DNA of 64,000 bases from Liolophura sinensis. Taxonomy: Eukaryota > Mollusca > Polyplacophora > Chitonida > Chitonidae. Shown here piece by piece: positions 49,801 to 62,357 of this stretch. The stretch's first letter is position 1. Every line of letters begins with the position of its first letter. The DNA is taken from contig NC_088305.1 of NCBI RefSeq assembly GCF_032854445.1, forward strand, positions 26,500,628-26,564,627, given 5' to 3'. The notes below the pieces were generated by a model. That model did no database searches, had not been told where the DNA came from, and saw only the letters and a list, made by a program, of their open reading frames with translations. Both the position numbers and the translations under genes were made by a program.

Positions 49801-52800
49801 CAAGAGGATATATATATATATATAGATATGGATATAAATATATATAAGAATAGCCAAGAAGATGTACGAACGGGTGACAATATAGTGGTGGATAGTAGGC
49901 ATACGTACAAGTGTGTATACATATATATATACACATATATATATATACATATTCATAAATACAGTGTTACAAGCAAAGGTAAAACAAAAATGAATACACA
50001 TAAATATTGGTATAAATATATATGTAGATACGTAAGTAAGAACATCAGAGACAGCAACCCATGCTCTGTTTGGTTATTACAAAGGAGTAAAAAATAAAGA
50101 TATATATATAAAGCTGTGTTTGAAGCGAAGCGAAGTCCACCACCGTGAGAGAGTTAATCAGCTTGTACAGGCGTAGATTTTGCAGATATTCATATACTCT
50201 ACCTCCGTGTAAACACCTGGGCAAGTGGATGACATCAGGCCGCTGATTCCCGATGAGGCTGACCTTATTTCTTGTGGCTTTTGTGGTTACATAACCCTGA
50301 CAGCTCCAAAAATTTACACAAAATATTGCAGCACTAAAAAAATGTATTTTGACCTTTTCTAATTCTTGTGTCATTTTTTTTAAGTCGCTGGGATGAAAAT
50401 TACACCTGCTAAATTTAAACAAAAAAAGGAAAGTATTCCTGACACTTGTTAAAATTTGATGTTACAGTTTTTGTGTAGTTTTGTTTGAAAATGATGGAAG
50501 TTTATTGATGGATTGTAAAAGAAAACTGACCCAGGAATTTAATACACGTGAACACATGGAATTTTGTTGAAGAACAGAATAGTCAAATTACATTTTTTGG
50601 GTCAAATCTGCTGCTGTGTATCGATGAAAGTCTAAATCCTGCACTGCTTCAGAAAGCAGTATTCAAGTCACCCATCATGAAATTCAGTTGTTGTTAGCAA
50701 TCGTTCCATTCCTCATCCTCTAGGCAAATTTCAATTAACACCATTTCAATTTCAGACACAATCTCAATGTGAAATCCTCATCAATGCCACCAACATTTTT
50801 TTATCCAATCAGAACACTCAAATGTGATCACAAAAATGGTGACCCAGCAACAGAAATGTGTTGTTTCATTACCAGAGCAGAAGATGCATGTGTTTTTAAT
50901 TATCAGAGAGAAGTACTGAATTCTGCCACAAAAATCTAATAATTTCATCAAATTGATCAAATTCATTAATGCCGAATCCAGTACATTTTCATCCAAAGGC
51001 AATCTAATACTTCAGGTGCAGAATTTACAAAACCCTGCAAGTTTTTTCAAGGCTTAACGCTCAAGGCAACAAAAATGAAGACATGCATCACCAGGGCAAA
51101 TGTGCTTGAAGCAACATTACGATGGCTTTCTAAAACAAGCCCATGGATGTACTTAATATTTGACACAGAAAGCAGGAATCATTCAAGTTCTTTAACTCTG
51201 GCAAATAAACAGGCATGCTGAAGAACAGATTACTGCGGCCATTTTCAAATTATCCCGAAACAATGTGAACTGCTGCTTGAATATATAAACAGAGAAAATC
51301 GAAAAGGAATTTTTGTCTTATTTTTGTCAGATTAAAATATCTAAATATTTACATAAGAAATTGTTTTGTTGCTCTATGTGTCTCTAAATAAAGAGCATAA
51401 AAACTTGCCATCTTTCAGGCTCACAGATAAACTGCTTTCTGCAACTTTTCACACACTGCCAAAAAAGTGATATGAATTGGCCACCACAGATGGCTGTTTT
51501 TGGCAATGTGTTAAAAGTTGCAGAAAGATGGCAGTCTCCTGAGAGAAAACCATTTTTGTCAGCAGCTCATATAACATTCATATACTTTCTTAGGACACGC
51601 TCATTGATTTTGTAGTTCTTATTTCCAAATCGGCAGTAAAGATAATGTTATGTGCCCAGTGAATTAAAAATTTTACTCTTTTCCTACAATGTTCTTCAGC
51701 CTCTGTAGACTACCAGTGGAAAAAAAGGGCAGAAACAAAGCAAACTTATTCCAAACATTTTATTTTCTCCAACACAGTTTTGATCAGACATTTAATTGGG
51801 CTTGTTTTTCTAAAACAAGCCCTCAATCAGACAACAGAAAAGCTGATCGCGCAAAATGCTAATCAAAGACAACCCAAAAGTCTAACATCTTCGACTTTCC
51901 CTGCTGCAGTTGTATACTGCACACAGCTACTTCTTTTAAAAAAACCCCTCTCAATCCGTATACTCTCATCTAATGTTCATTTAGCCTCCCCCCAAAAAAC
52001 TGTGGCTAAACGAGTGGTTTACCATCCCATCAACAGTCACAAAAAATATTGTGCTTCAACTTCTCCCCCCAAAAATATCACCAAAATTATGTACAGCATC
52101 TCACACCTTGTCCCACAAGTCTCATAAAAAAATCAATCAAAACAAATTGGTCTCCACAAAACTGTGAAAACTCTCAAAAAAGACAATTGATTAATTAATT
52201 AATTTCTAGTCATAACACTACCAGCACTAATTAATGTACTCACGAAAGCAGTCTCTTGCTTTTTTTATTTACAAGTGTAGGGAAAGAATTCTCCTCTAGA
52301 GAATAAACAAGGCCAACAATTTGGGGAAATAAACCTTTTCAAAAAAAAAAGAAAAAAAAAAACAGTCACAAGAGTTACTGGTGGTATTCTAAATTCTGAC
52401 ACAACTAAAACACCAGTTTTATATTCTCATCTGGTCTTGATACATGTCTGCTAAAAATATTAAACAAACCAAACAGCCAAGGTGTTACACTTTTACTTTT
52501 GGAAAAAAAATTTCATCAAAAAGATGTGAAGTCTTTATCTGTGTGAAGGTGTTCCCCCAACATTTAGCCTTGAATTATCCAGGGGAGATCACTCTCCGAA
52601 AGTTCTACACACATCCACCACCGCAATTAAAAACAGTAATACATCAAGCAAAATCATTCATAAAAATCTCCATAAAAGTCCAGCTATGGGGTCAGATATC
52701 TAATATGTCCTAAAAAAAGCAACAAAAAGCTACATCACTACAAATACAACATTTACACGGAATCAAAACTTAAACGTTGCAATGATAAAAATGTTAACTA

Positions 52801-55800
52801 TCCACAACCCCATCTCGAAGGGAAATAGTTAAAATGATTTCAAGCACTTTCACTTGACGTGCGGAAAAAATAACTCCGATAAAGCATTTTTAAAAATGGG
52901 ATACTTAGACAACAACAAAGACTTAGTGGAAAAATAGTCATCTCCTCTGCATAAGAGGTAGACAAAAATGTTAAAACAACAACGTTTTACACGATATAGT
53001 GGACATTATTAGTATTTTGGCTCATGAACTGAAAACAACAAATTAAATTGTGTATCGAGTTAACATTTAGCAATCTATCGAAAAAAAAAAAATAATCTAC
53101 ATGTATGCTAGAGACTTGCACAAATGTCTTGAAAAACTGAAGTTAAATCAAAATCTTCTGTAATGGACAAGACATGTGACATGATTTGCATACACCTGTT
53201 CAATGGAAATGTTAAGGCTTTTCAAGGAGTCTTCTTGGAGATATTCAAGTCAAAATGATGCCATTACTTGTCCTTTTATAAAAAAAAAAAACCCTGACAA
53301 TTGAAAAACTTTCATTATAGCTTATTTTGAACGATCACACTTCATGCTACAAGCTCTGGTTACAAAATTCTGTGTCTTCTTAAATGAAGGCGTACACAAA
53401 AAACAACATCGAAATGGCACAACTGATACACTTGTAACAACTTATCATGGATTGAATCTGTGTGGTGCTGAATTAGTGGAATATAATAAGGGGAGATAAC
53501 AAAGAGGAGAAAAAATAGCTGAATATTCATGAGTAGATACACACTGAGTGTAACACACTGTACATTATGGAGTAAAATGGTAACTGATTTTCAAAAGTCT
53601 TATGTTTTTGTACAAATAATTTATGGGCCTAGCACCATCAAAAGACAAGTGTTTCAAATCGTAACACCAACAAACTATTTGGTGGGCAAACCAGTGGCAT
53701 TCCTTAAGTACTAACAAATTTACATGAATGGAATTTGTGTGAGCGGGTTCAAGATGCACCACCAAGCCTTCCGGATAACAAAGGAGATTTGTTGCGCTAA
53801 GATTGTGCAGTATTTGCCTAGCAGTACACTTCTTGGTCCGGCAGTTTTTCTTCCATGCCTTCCCCTCACATACGCGAGCATTGACTGAAGTGGTAATTTT
53901 CTTCAAAAAAATTAACAATCCCCATTAATGACTTACATACAGTAACATACATTATAACCACCCTGAGTTTTTACATGGTCTTTGACAACAGACTCTGTGG
54001 CTTGATATCGTTTATTATGAGCAATACTGCATGAACTCACACTAAACACCTAGCTGATATGACAGGGTTCATAACCCTCCAGAAATAATATCCAATGTCA
54101 TCAATACAGAATATAATGGTTATTGTTTTGTTGTTTACATTTGTCTTTGCCATGACAAACGATATCAGACTGCAGAGAATGTGCATAAAATTAGACACTT
54201 GAGGTAAAAGGTGCCTGACGCAAAACTTTGTATAACGTCTTCTTCAGAGTAACACTCGTACAAATAGTCTAATAGCTATTTAAATCAAACTTCATAAGTT
54301 GAAGATAAAAAAAAAAAAATCCACTATTCTATTAACTAAGGATAAAGGTATTCTGCGTCTTCACAGAAAACTATATCTTAATTCACTCAGATTATAAGAG
54401 AAATTACACGATATCACTGCAATTGTAAGAAAAAATAAAAGTACACAAAAAGTTTTGTACATCTACAAAAGAAATAAATTAGTACGTACTATAACTGTGC
54501 TGAAAGTGGCTCTAGCTATGGATCTTGCACAAACAAGATGTGTAACAGTTTAATTCAAGCAATACGAGGATATTAAAAATTTTTCTCAGCAATAGTGGCG
54601 CCATCTTCATATCCAATAGAGATACAATTACAAAATAAAACTCACCTTATTCAAAGGAAGCAAGGCATTCCTCTACAGTTGCATGGTTTTGGTCAGTACA
54701 ACAGTAAAAACTAATTACTGAGAAGACACTTCCAAAAAAAACATATATACGTGTTTTTAAAAAGAGTACTATTCGTAGGGACAATCCTTAATATACGTAT
54801 TCATATATCGTTTTTCAGCTTAATATTCAGAACTAACAAAATCCTGGTGCATGTAAAGTGAAGAATAGAAATTTATGTAATGTAACTGCCATTTAATAAG
54901 GTACTAGTTTATTTAAAACAAACATCAAAGGCTCAAAAAATACTGAAGAGATCAAAATATCCTTATTTTTCTTTTGGAAATTTCCAATAACAACAATAGT
55001 AGACACCATATTTGATACAAAATTAATCATTCTCAGTTAACAGGGTTTACTGTATATGTAACAGATAATAAGATTTCAAACAGGTTTAAAGTTATCTTGT
55101 GGTTTTTTTAATTCAGGACAAGTGAAATTTATTAGATATTATATCAATGCTGCCTTTATCTAATTTTACTGATACAAATGTTACAGCTGTGAGTAAACAG
55201 TGAGATACAAGCAGACATATTGTCCAAATCGTAACAGATAAGACGTGTTGTCCAATGCGATTTAATTTTACACATTTGCCTCCCTTGACGTATCACCTAC
55301 ATTAAAGTCATTTATATTATCACTTACCAGGCTTAATTCAAAAAAGTGAAAAAGCAACAAAAACATAAGCAAGAAAAAAACCTTTTGTGTTAAAAATAAA
55401 CTAGACAAATGTACAATTACCTACGACTTGGATTAAATCACATCAATGTAGAAGCAATTTATATGTATCGATTTAAAACACTAACGAGTCAGAAAAAAAA
55501 CAGACAAAATAGAGATTATTTTGGGAAGGACATGCTTAGGTCCTTAAAATGACACCTCAAATTGTGTAATCCTTGTCATTACAAGAAAACCCAGCAAAAC
55601 AAAAACACAAATGCACTTGAGTACATTTCACAACTGAATTTCTGAATTACTTCCCTTCCTGAAGACACTCTTCAACAAATCTGACATCAGGAATCACCAC
55701 AAATGACATGGCGATTATGCTAAAAAAATTCTACATGCGCAACAGAAAAGCATCACAATTAACAACAATATACATAAGACAATGATTGGTTAGTTTAAAA

Positions 55801-56213
55801 CAAACTGGTTAAGCAAATCTAACTAAGACAAAAAAAATAACAAATCTGAAATTTCCTCCCCTCTCTTTACTCTACCTAACAATGAAACAAAAATACAGGG
55901 TATTTTCTTTCTCAATGTTTTTACTTATAATTTCACAACACTGTTGCTCTGCCAAAAATATATTTCCATGCCCTTCTTTTGTTTTTCATTCAAAAAGAGT
56001 GGAAGAGTCCACTCTGATGTCATAGGGGAGATCTAGATATCAGTGATCGCGGAATCAGAATACATGGTCCTCCGTATCCGTGTGAGAAACCAGCCTCTCT
56101 TCAGCGGAACCTACTTCACATCAACTAAAAAACCAAAAACAAACAAACAAAGAAATGATAAACTTTGAAATCAGAAAAAAAAAACAACAAAAAAAAAAAA
56201 AACATCTCCGTAG

Positions 56214-56266
<53 letters not shown>

Positions 56267-59200
56267 ATGTGTGCCGTAAAAATTCAACAGTAGTAAATAT
56301 CGGTCAATTATGACCGCTAGCAATTCCTAAACAGCATCTGGAAAAAGTCCACCAAAAAATAAATCCTCTACGTATCTTTTTATTATCTCCCCTGCCTCTC
56401 TGTTCGCTTTTTATTGCCATGCTCATAGGCGTACATCAGCGTCAAGGCAAATATGCTGTAAAATCCTCAACATCACACACACAATCCCAAAAACCTATCT
56501 ACATATATGGTATCATTCGAAACCGCAAATACACGCAAAATGAAAAATAAAACTCAAAGAACTCTTTGTCAAAAGAAATGGGAAAATGTTTGGTTTGAGT
56601 CAAAGGGGCTTAAAGATGTGGTGGCTGATCGTCGCCTACCGAGGCACCGGCTAAAGAGAGTGAAGTCATCTGATTGGCCAGCGGGGGCAAGATCCCATTA
56701 TGGTCCAATGAAGAACTCCCGTGGGGCATGTTCGAATGCATCATCTACAAAGAGACAATGCCCTTTGTTTAGTGCAATGAAACGCTTAACGCATATGCAA
56801 GCTACCATTTGCTACTTTTTAATTTTCGAAAGTGAAAATCTTTAGCACTACCTACAAAAAGCTCCTCTGTTAAATGAAAACTTTTGAAATGAGAGAAAGT
56901 CTTTCTTACACTGACTTCGACTTACAACTAAAAACTGAATGTTTTAAAGGCTAGGTTTTCCTTCAAAATACAGTTAAATTACAGTCATCTCAATTTAAAG
57001 AGAATACGGCAGAAAGTCTACTTTTTTGGAAAGATTTCTGCAATTTAAATTTGAGGCACAAGAGCACTGTAAAAAGTTATTCCTAAAGGACAAAGACTAG
57101 TCAAGATTGGTAACAACTAACATCTTAAATTTTTAAAAGCCATCACCTTAACAACCAATGTTATTCCACTCACCATCATCATTTAGTACTAACTCTTTAA
57201 ACTCAGGCAGTTTAACCGTTTGCCATATTAGACAGTTAATCAGATTTTAGTGTTTTAGATTAACTATTACCCATTAAAGTGCTTTCAAAAAATTAATTAA
57301 AATGCCCACAAACAATTAAGAATGACTTTAATTCAACTAAAAGCCTCGGTAGCAACATCATCTCATAAAAAATGGCCGTCCCTTAAATTTTATACCCCAA
57401 AAAAATTAAAGTACCTCATCTAAAGCATGAGAATTCCAGGCCAGATGTCAACAAATTCAGCCCAGTGAGAAACGAACCCAGCATCCACCACCTCATAACT
57501 TTGGAATGCAAAACTCTAAGAAATTTGAAAAGTTCCTCCAATGCGCAAATCTTACACAAGTGACCTTGATACATGAAAACAGGTGCTACCAGATCATTAC
57601 CCCTGTGCTGGTCAAACAAGCCTTGCAACTTCATGCTGACACAGATTTGAAGCTTAAATAATTAATTGAAATCAAGGTGTCCAGCAACTGGAGATGTCCA
57701 AACTGACCCCTCTCCTAGCTTAAAACACATGGGTGTCTACCATGGCCCTTTTCTAAGCCTTTCATCTAAACAGGATGTCGAAAATGGCCATTCAAGCTTA
57801 CATTGGTGTCTAACATGGCCCTTTTCTGAATCTATCAGCATATCAGGGTTTTCGAAAATAGCCCTTCAACCCTGCATGGGTGTCTAACGTGGCCCTTTCC
57901 TGAACCTTTCAGCATATCAGGGTGTCGAAAATGGCCATTCAACCTTACATGGGCGTCTAACATGGCTCTTTTCTGAGCCTTTCAGAAAACCGGGGTGTTA
58001 AAAATGTCACTGCTCAAAATTTTGTTAAATTAATGCCCAAAAGAGGCCAGTTACTATCTCTTCACCTATATGTGTCCAACCTATTTGAAATGAACTGTCG
58101 GGCAGAATAAATGAAATTTTCTGAGTTCAAGAAAGGGAAGAAACTAAACAAGAACGCATGCAACACCTGAATTGCTTCACAACGTAGAACTATTAAGTAT
58201 TTGTACTGAAACAGGGTGTGGCTATTAGCACTGTGTAATTTACACATTAATCTAGTAAACATGCACAGGTAAAACTCAATTCTTTGGAAAATAACTAAGC
58301 AGGACTCATCAAACGGGTGATTATTCCACAGGAATGCAAAATATTTGATGTCAGATGTCAGAACACCACAGAACTTTCAGAAAACGAATAGGAAATGTAT
58401 ATTAAATGCTCACAAGTTTACTTTTCTCTTTTCATCGCATGAAAAATAACTTCAGATATGGCAAAAGTTGTGCCAAGAATACACATTCAGATATTAAGTA
58501 GGGATATTCGAAGGAAAGACAAATATTGTATTCCTTGCTTAGGGGGATTTGAGAGAAGACAAAATGATCACATGCTGCGCTTCGCCCCAAATAAACAGTC
58601 AGTGCTGTTTCAATTCACATATGATCTTTCATTTAAATCAAATGCCCACCCACTTTCTACCTACACAGGTACACCAAACCATTTGATAAATTATGCACAA
58701 TCCAAGTGCATCATGACTTTGTTTTAGTACTTGACAGTTTTCAACAAATTTGCACTCAACATCAAATTAAGTCTTCACGCATGCATTTTTAAAACACAAA
58801 ACATGTAAGTTAGAAATACACAACTCATAAAAACAGCCTGCCAAAAGCCACAGGTTCATCAGCAAATATTATTATTTAGTGAAGAAAAAGTATTTTGTGT
58901 TTGTGTGAATGCAATCCAGCATCTGTGTCATAAAAAATGTCAAGGCTTTCAGACAAAATTACAATCACTATAACAAAAAGTATCAGGGATGTGTCTTTCA
59001 TAACAACCTCCCGTGAAGCACAATGCTTATGTTCACAGTGCAATTTGTTCCTATTTGTATTATAGCACGTAGTTAAAGCTTGCAAGCACTGAACTTGTTG
59101 TTTTTTCTTTACTTTTTTGAAAATTATATTCATTTGACCTAAAATTTTGTCCATGACAAAGTTTCCACAGTTTCTGGTTCTGAGAGTTCTGGTGAATTCA

Positions 59201-62200
59201 GAACAACGTTTTGAAATTATATCACACTGGAAAAAAATTATGTTTCAATTCCTTTAGTAATATTTATGGCGTAGATTTACGTCTGTAAACGCCCTTTTGA
59301 GGTGAATTTACATGGAAAAATACATTAAGTTGTATAAAGAAACTTTATGTATGACAACTTGTAATATGTCAAAATGTCTGAGTGAACTTACAGAAGATAA
59401 CTGGATCTGATTTCATTGTTTTTTTGTACTTTTAGTTATTTGTATTTCACCTAAAATTTGCAAAGTACAAATGGACTTTCAGAAGTACATTAAAGCTTTA
59501 AATTGATTCTTTGGTGCCAACATTTAAGTTTTCCTGATAAGAAATTAATCAAACTTCACAAAAAAACTCTTGAGTGGATCTATAAGGGAGATGAATCCAT
59601 TAAAATCAAGAAACATGTTTCACTCGAAACATTCTATGCTTTAGGTGAAACAGAATACTTGTATTTCAGGAATACAATATCCATCTTTTAAGTTAGACAG
59701 CTACTTGTCTTTTCTGCTTCAATGGTAACATTTTCCCCAGAAAATGCTAAAAAACAAAATACCCTCTAAAAACTTAATGCTCTGGAAATAACATTATCGT
59801 GACAAATCAACATCAGCTACTGAACTGAATTTTGTTACAAAGACATAGATACTATCTACATGGCTTTTGAAAGGCTGTTTTTGTTTATTTTCTGGGTGAA
59901 CTCAAAGGGTGAAATTAAGCTAGACTTACCGCCGTCATATGGGGCTGCATGATGTAATGAGGGTGGACCCAGCCGGCGTTTGATTGGACCTGGTACGAGG
60001 TTGCAGGGGTCGTCGCCATGGAGTAGCGTGACAACATCCCTGGGCCTACCAACGTCTGGGTAGGGACACTGTAAGGCATATACAAACTGTACCTCTATAA
60101 GTTCGTCTGCTATGGTTAGTCGATTAGATACACGCCAGCTGGCAGAAGTGCAACTAGGGAGGACACCCATGAATTTAAAAAGGGAGGTAGCTCTGATAAT
60201 GCATGATTTCTTGATCTCAATAGATGCTAATTATATCCCAAGTAGATACAACATTTCGCATGTGAAATGTGGCATGTCCTTATAATATCAAGAATCCTTC
60301 TGTAAAATTCTTAGTTCGATTAAATTTCACAGAAAAAAAACCAACAACTGAACTCAATGAACGAAATTCCACGCATATTTATATTTTGAGTAACCTTCAG
60401 TTTAACAAGTTGCACTTCTACATTATGCCACTAATAAAAAGCACAGAATGTTTCCTACACCAAATCTGGCAATTAAGGATAACAGAAACAGGCATATATT
60501 AAAAAGCAATCACAAACAATTCACACAGAGTTTAATGAAAAGCTTAAGCAAACCACTGTTCCTTCAGAAACACTAGATCTTTTAAAGTGGTCAGAAGATT
60601 AATTTCATACTTTTTTGAATCGCATTTAAGCAATCTTTTAAGGTCAACTGCGAAACGCACTTCAATTTACTGGTCAAATTGCAGCTGTGCCACAACACTG
60701 CAAAAGCTGCATATTCAAACTGTCACAAGCTACCTTAAGTTCATTTATCTCCCGTCACACGCCTTCAACACGATTACCTCCCTTTATCCACTGACACAAC
60801 AAATTATATCCAATACTCAAGAGTAGATGAGTACTGAACTGGTTGGGCACATCATTAATTTTGATACCAGTAATAAAGCTTGGTTAGCACTGTTTTAATG
60901 ATTAATCACATTTACTTGCTATACTGACAGTAAGAATGGGCATTTGAAGATCAACGCATTACTTTTGTCATAAAAACTGGGCAAATCTATCATAGCTCTT
61001 TTCAACATAGCATTGCCAACTGTGATATTATGAAAAACATAAGTCAGTACATGTACATGTTACAGAAAACAGGCAAATTGCCTTCTTTCACTTTAATTAA
61101 TAAAACCAAATGCTTTAAAATTTTTGACTCAAATAATCAATGCAAAGCCTTATGGTATTCAGTTCTGAGATATAGTATAAGTATAAACTGGGAATTTATG
61201 ATTACAGATCACACCCAATGCTTTTCACACAACAGTATTTGTATTCAGCAATTCTCAGCAAAGCTTTGGCAAACAATTATATAACAGACAGTCAACTCAC
61301 CCATTTTGAGCAAGTTGCGACTGTTCATAGGCCAGGGAAATTGGCTGTAAACAAAAACAAGATTTATGTAAACATATGCGAGTATATAAGGTAAATTCTA
61401 TCCATAAGTAACACAAAAAAAAAACTCTTACTATAGTAAAAAATGCAGTTTCAATTTCAAAACTGAAGTATAAAACATTTTCAAGCTTGTTTTCATTGGC
61501 ACTGGACAAATACTCTTAACACTCAACAAAATAATGGGGATCAAGGGAAGTAACTCACCTCTGCCCGATCTCCCCAGATTTTATTCTGTTGAAATTGATT
61601 TTTCTTCTTGTTTCCGCCATCAGCAAATTTCACTAAAAGTTTTTCTGCTGCTCCTGTTGATGAGGCCAAACAAAAAAAAGAAAATAAATGATTTATGATT
61701 ATTTTTCTTTCATAAAAGGTGTAGATAAAAAGTTATTTGGTGAACAGCATTTTGATCATTAACTGATCAACATATCACCCCACAGACGTACATGGAAGTC
61801 AGACTTGTACAGGTATTTGGTAAAAAAAAGGGGAAAAAACACAACAACAACAACAAAAAAAAACCAAAAAAAAAACGTTGGTTTCTAGAAGAATCTTAAA
61901 ATGACAATAACACTTGAAAATTGTCTGCACCAAACACTTGGAGGAAATGACGACATAGCTTCATACACACATGTACTTCTACACAATATTTACGATATCC
62001 GGCTATTACATGGATCGCCTTGGGTCAAATGCAGCAACAACTTACAGAAAACCATTTCACAAAACGACAGCAACATAGCTCTTTTTGCCAAAATGTACAC
62101 TAATCTTGAAAGATTGTATTATTTAATGAATACTTGCCTGGAATAATTTTTCCATTAAACGCAGAAATGATCTGTTCACATTTTTCCTTTGATTCCATCC

Positions 62201-62357
62201 TTGCAAATCCCACGCCTCGGCTAATTCCATCTTGATTTCGAAGTATCCTTGTTGATATAACGGTTCCGTAGCTTTTAAACATACTCTCTAACTCTGATTC
62301 AGAATAAAATATGGGCAGATTTGCGATGTATAAATTTGTCGGATCTTGCTCTTGTTG
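46784..62357 (-). CDS. RBMS-like: RBMS / alan-shepard-like single-stranded nucleic-acid-binding protein, 3' part of gene
   Basis: Exons with consistent phase: 62357-62138, 61653-61559, 61344-61301, 60068-59930, 56744-56640, 48186-48100, 46840-46784 (TAA). These give 248 residues. The first exon is RRM2: NLYIANLP (RNP2) and RGVGFARM (RNP1), preceded by QQEQDPTNL, the typical RBMS linker. Then [13 protein letters not shown] closes the RRM, followed by a low-complexity tail with [39 protein letters not shown] and a His/Tyr end [11 protein letters not shown]. By family knowledge such proteins bind A/U-rich RNA or single-stranded DNA and act in mRNA stability, splicing or translation. RRM1 and the N-terminus must lie beyond the right edge; I found no RRM1 exon in 62358-64000. 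The order and motifs match RBMS1-3 well, but the vertebrate-like segment between SLSL and YVQG is short or lies in an exon I missed. Confidence 0.88.
46990..47102 (+). repeat. Three-copy tandem repeat, 35 bp
   Basis: GTGCTGCTGCACTGAAGTAT, CATGTTGAGTTCAAA starting at 46997, 47032 and 47067. Confidence 0.9.
47285..47395 (+). repeat. Short tandem repeat, about 21-23 bp
   Basis: GGAAACTGGAGTGCCTGGAG-type units repeated about four times; looks like expansion of the GGAAACCGGAGTGCCCGG core of family C. Confidence 0.7.
48100..48186 (-). CDS. RBMS-like: RBMS-like Gln/Pro/Tyr-rich exon
   Basis: 87 bases, phase 0 at both ends: T-rich tract, GGCAG acceptor, then [20 protein letters not shown] and IQTMSLE before a GTAAAG donor. 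Composition fits the disordered C-terminal tail of RBMS/Shep proteins. It fits phase with the exons on both sides. Confidence 0.78.
48599..49050 (-). repeat. Minisatellite, about 45-bp units
   Basis: ACTGCCATGGGGCAAGAAAC, TCTCTTAATTGTACTGAGAC repeated about seven times; the central units are exactly 45 bases (starts 48681, 48726, 48771). Because 45 is a multiple of three, a 15-residue repeating frame stays open on the minus strand, but it is intron DNA of the RBMS-like gene. Confidence 0.88.
49051..55980. other. Long A/T-rich intron of the RBMS-like gene
   Basis: No recognised exon, SINE or conserved motif. Many A-runs and T-runs. Region 50045-50422 has a long minus-strand frame with somewhat G/C-richer sequence (50130-50310), not matched to any family I know. 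Confidence 0.5.
56033..56125 (-). other. G/C-richer island with open frames, possible unrecognised terminal exon
   Basis: On the minus strand a T-rich tract and GATGTGAAGTAG are followed by an open frame [20 protein letters not shown] and AITDI then TAG (56110-56033), phase 0. Another frame reads [16 protein letters not shown] before a stop. It lies in the 8.5-kb intron after the 56640 donor. No homology recognised; could be an alternative last exon or chance. Confidence 0.3.
56215..56275 (+). repeat. (TA)n(TG)n microsatellite
   Basis: TATATATAT run joined to GTGTGTGTGTGTG. Other simple repeats: C-run 3086-3100, G-run 11398-11414, (TA)n at about 49810 and 49921, A-rich (CAAA)n at 21995-22030. 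Confidence 0.9.
56610..56744 (-). CDS. RBMS-like: RBMS-like exon with two possible ends (internal donor or in-frame stop)
   Basis: Acceptor TTTGTAG, then [14 protein letters not shown] and [16 protein letters not shown] donor TCG/GTAGGC at 56640 keeps phase 0 and joins to [11 protein letters not shown] at 48186. If not spliced, translation goes on for nine codons (VGDDQPPHL) to TAA at 56612-56610. So an alternative shorter C-terminus is possible. The 8.5-kb intron that follows is the longest in the gene. Confidence 0.75.
   Translation of the reverse strand: MMHSNMPHGSSSLDHNGILPPLANQMTSLSLAGASVGDDQPPHL
57720..57998 (+). repeat. Tandem repeat, about 74-bp units, four copies
   Basis: GGGTGTCTAACATGGCCCTT, TTCTGAGCCTTTCAGC, then CAGGGTGTCGAAAATGGCC; in the 59.9-56.7 kb intron of the RBMS-like gene. 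Confidence 0.85.
62138..62357 (-). CDS. RBMS-like: RRM2 exon of the RBMS-like gene, followed by a GC donor
   Basis: 220 bases, phase 0 in and phase 1 out. It encodes RNP2 (LYIANL) and RNP1 (RGVGFARM) about 40 residues apart. The exon ends CCAG and the intron begins GCAAGTAT, the classic strong context of a GC-AG intron. The next exon starts with GAGCAGCAG after CAACAG and restores [15 protein letters not shown], which confirms the junction. The genomic frame runs on past it (GKYSLNN) before stopping, so retention would truncate the RRM. Confidence 0.88.

Noticed and set aside
49539-50097. Tyr/Ile-rich frames around 49.5-50.1 kb
   Set aside because: Translation of (TA)n-type simple repeats.
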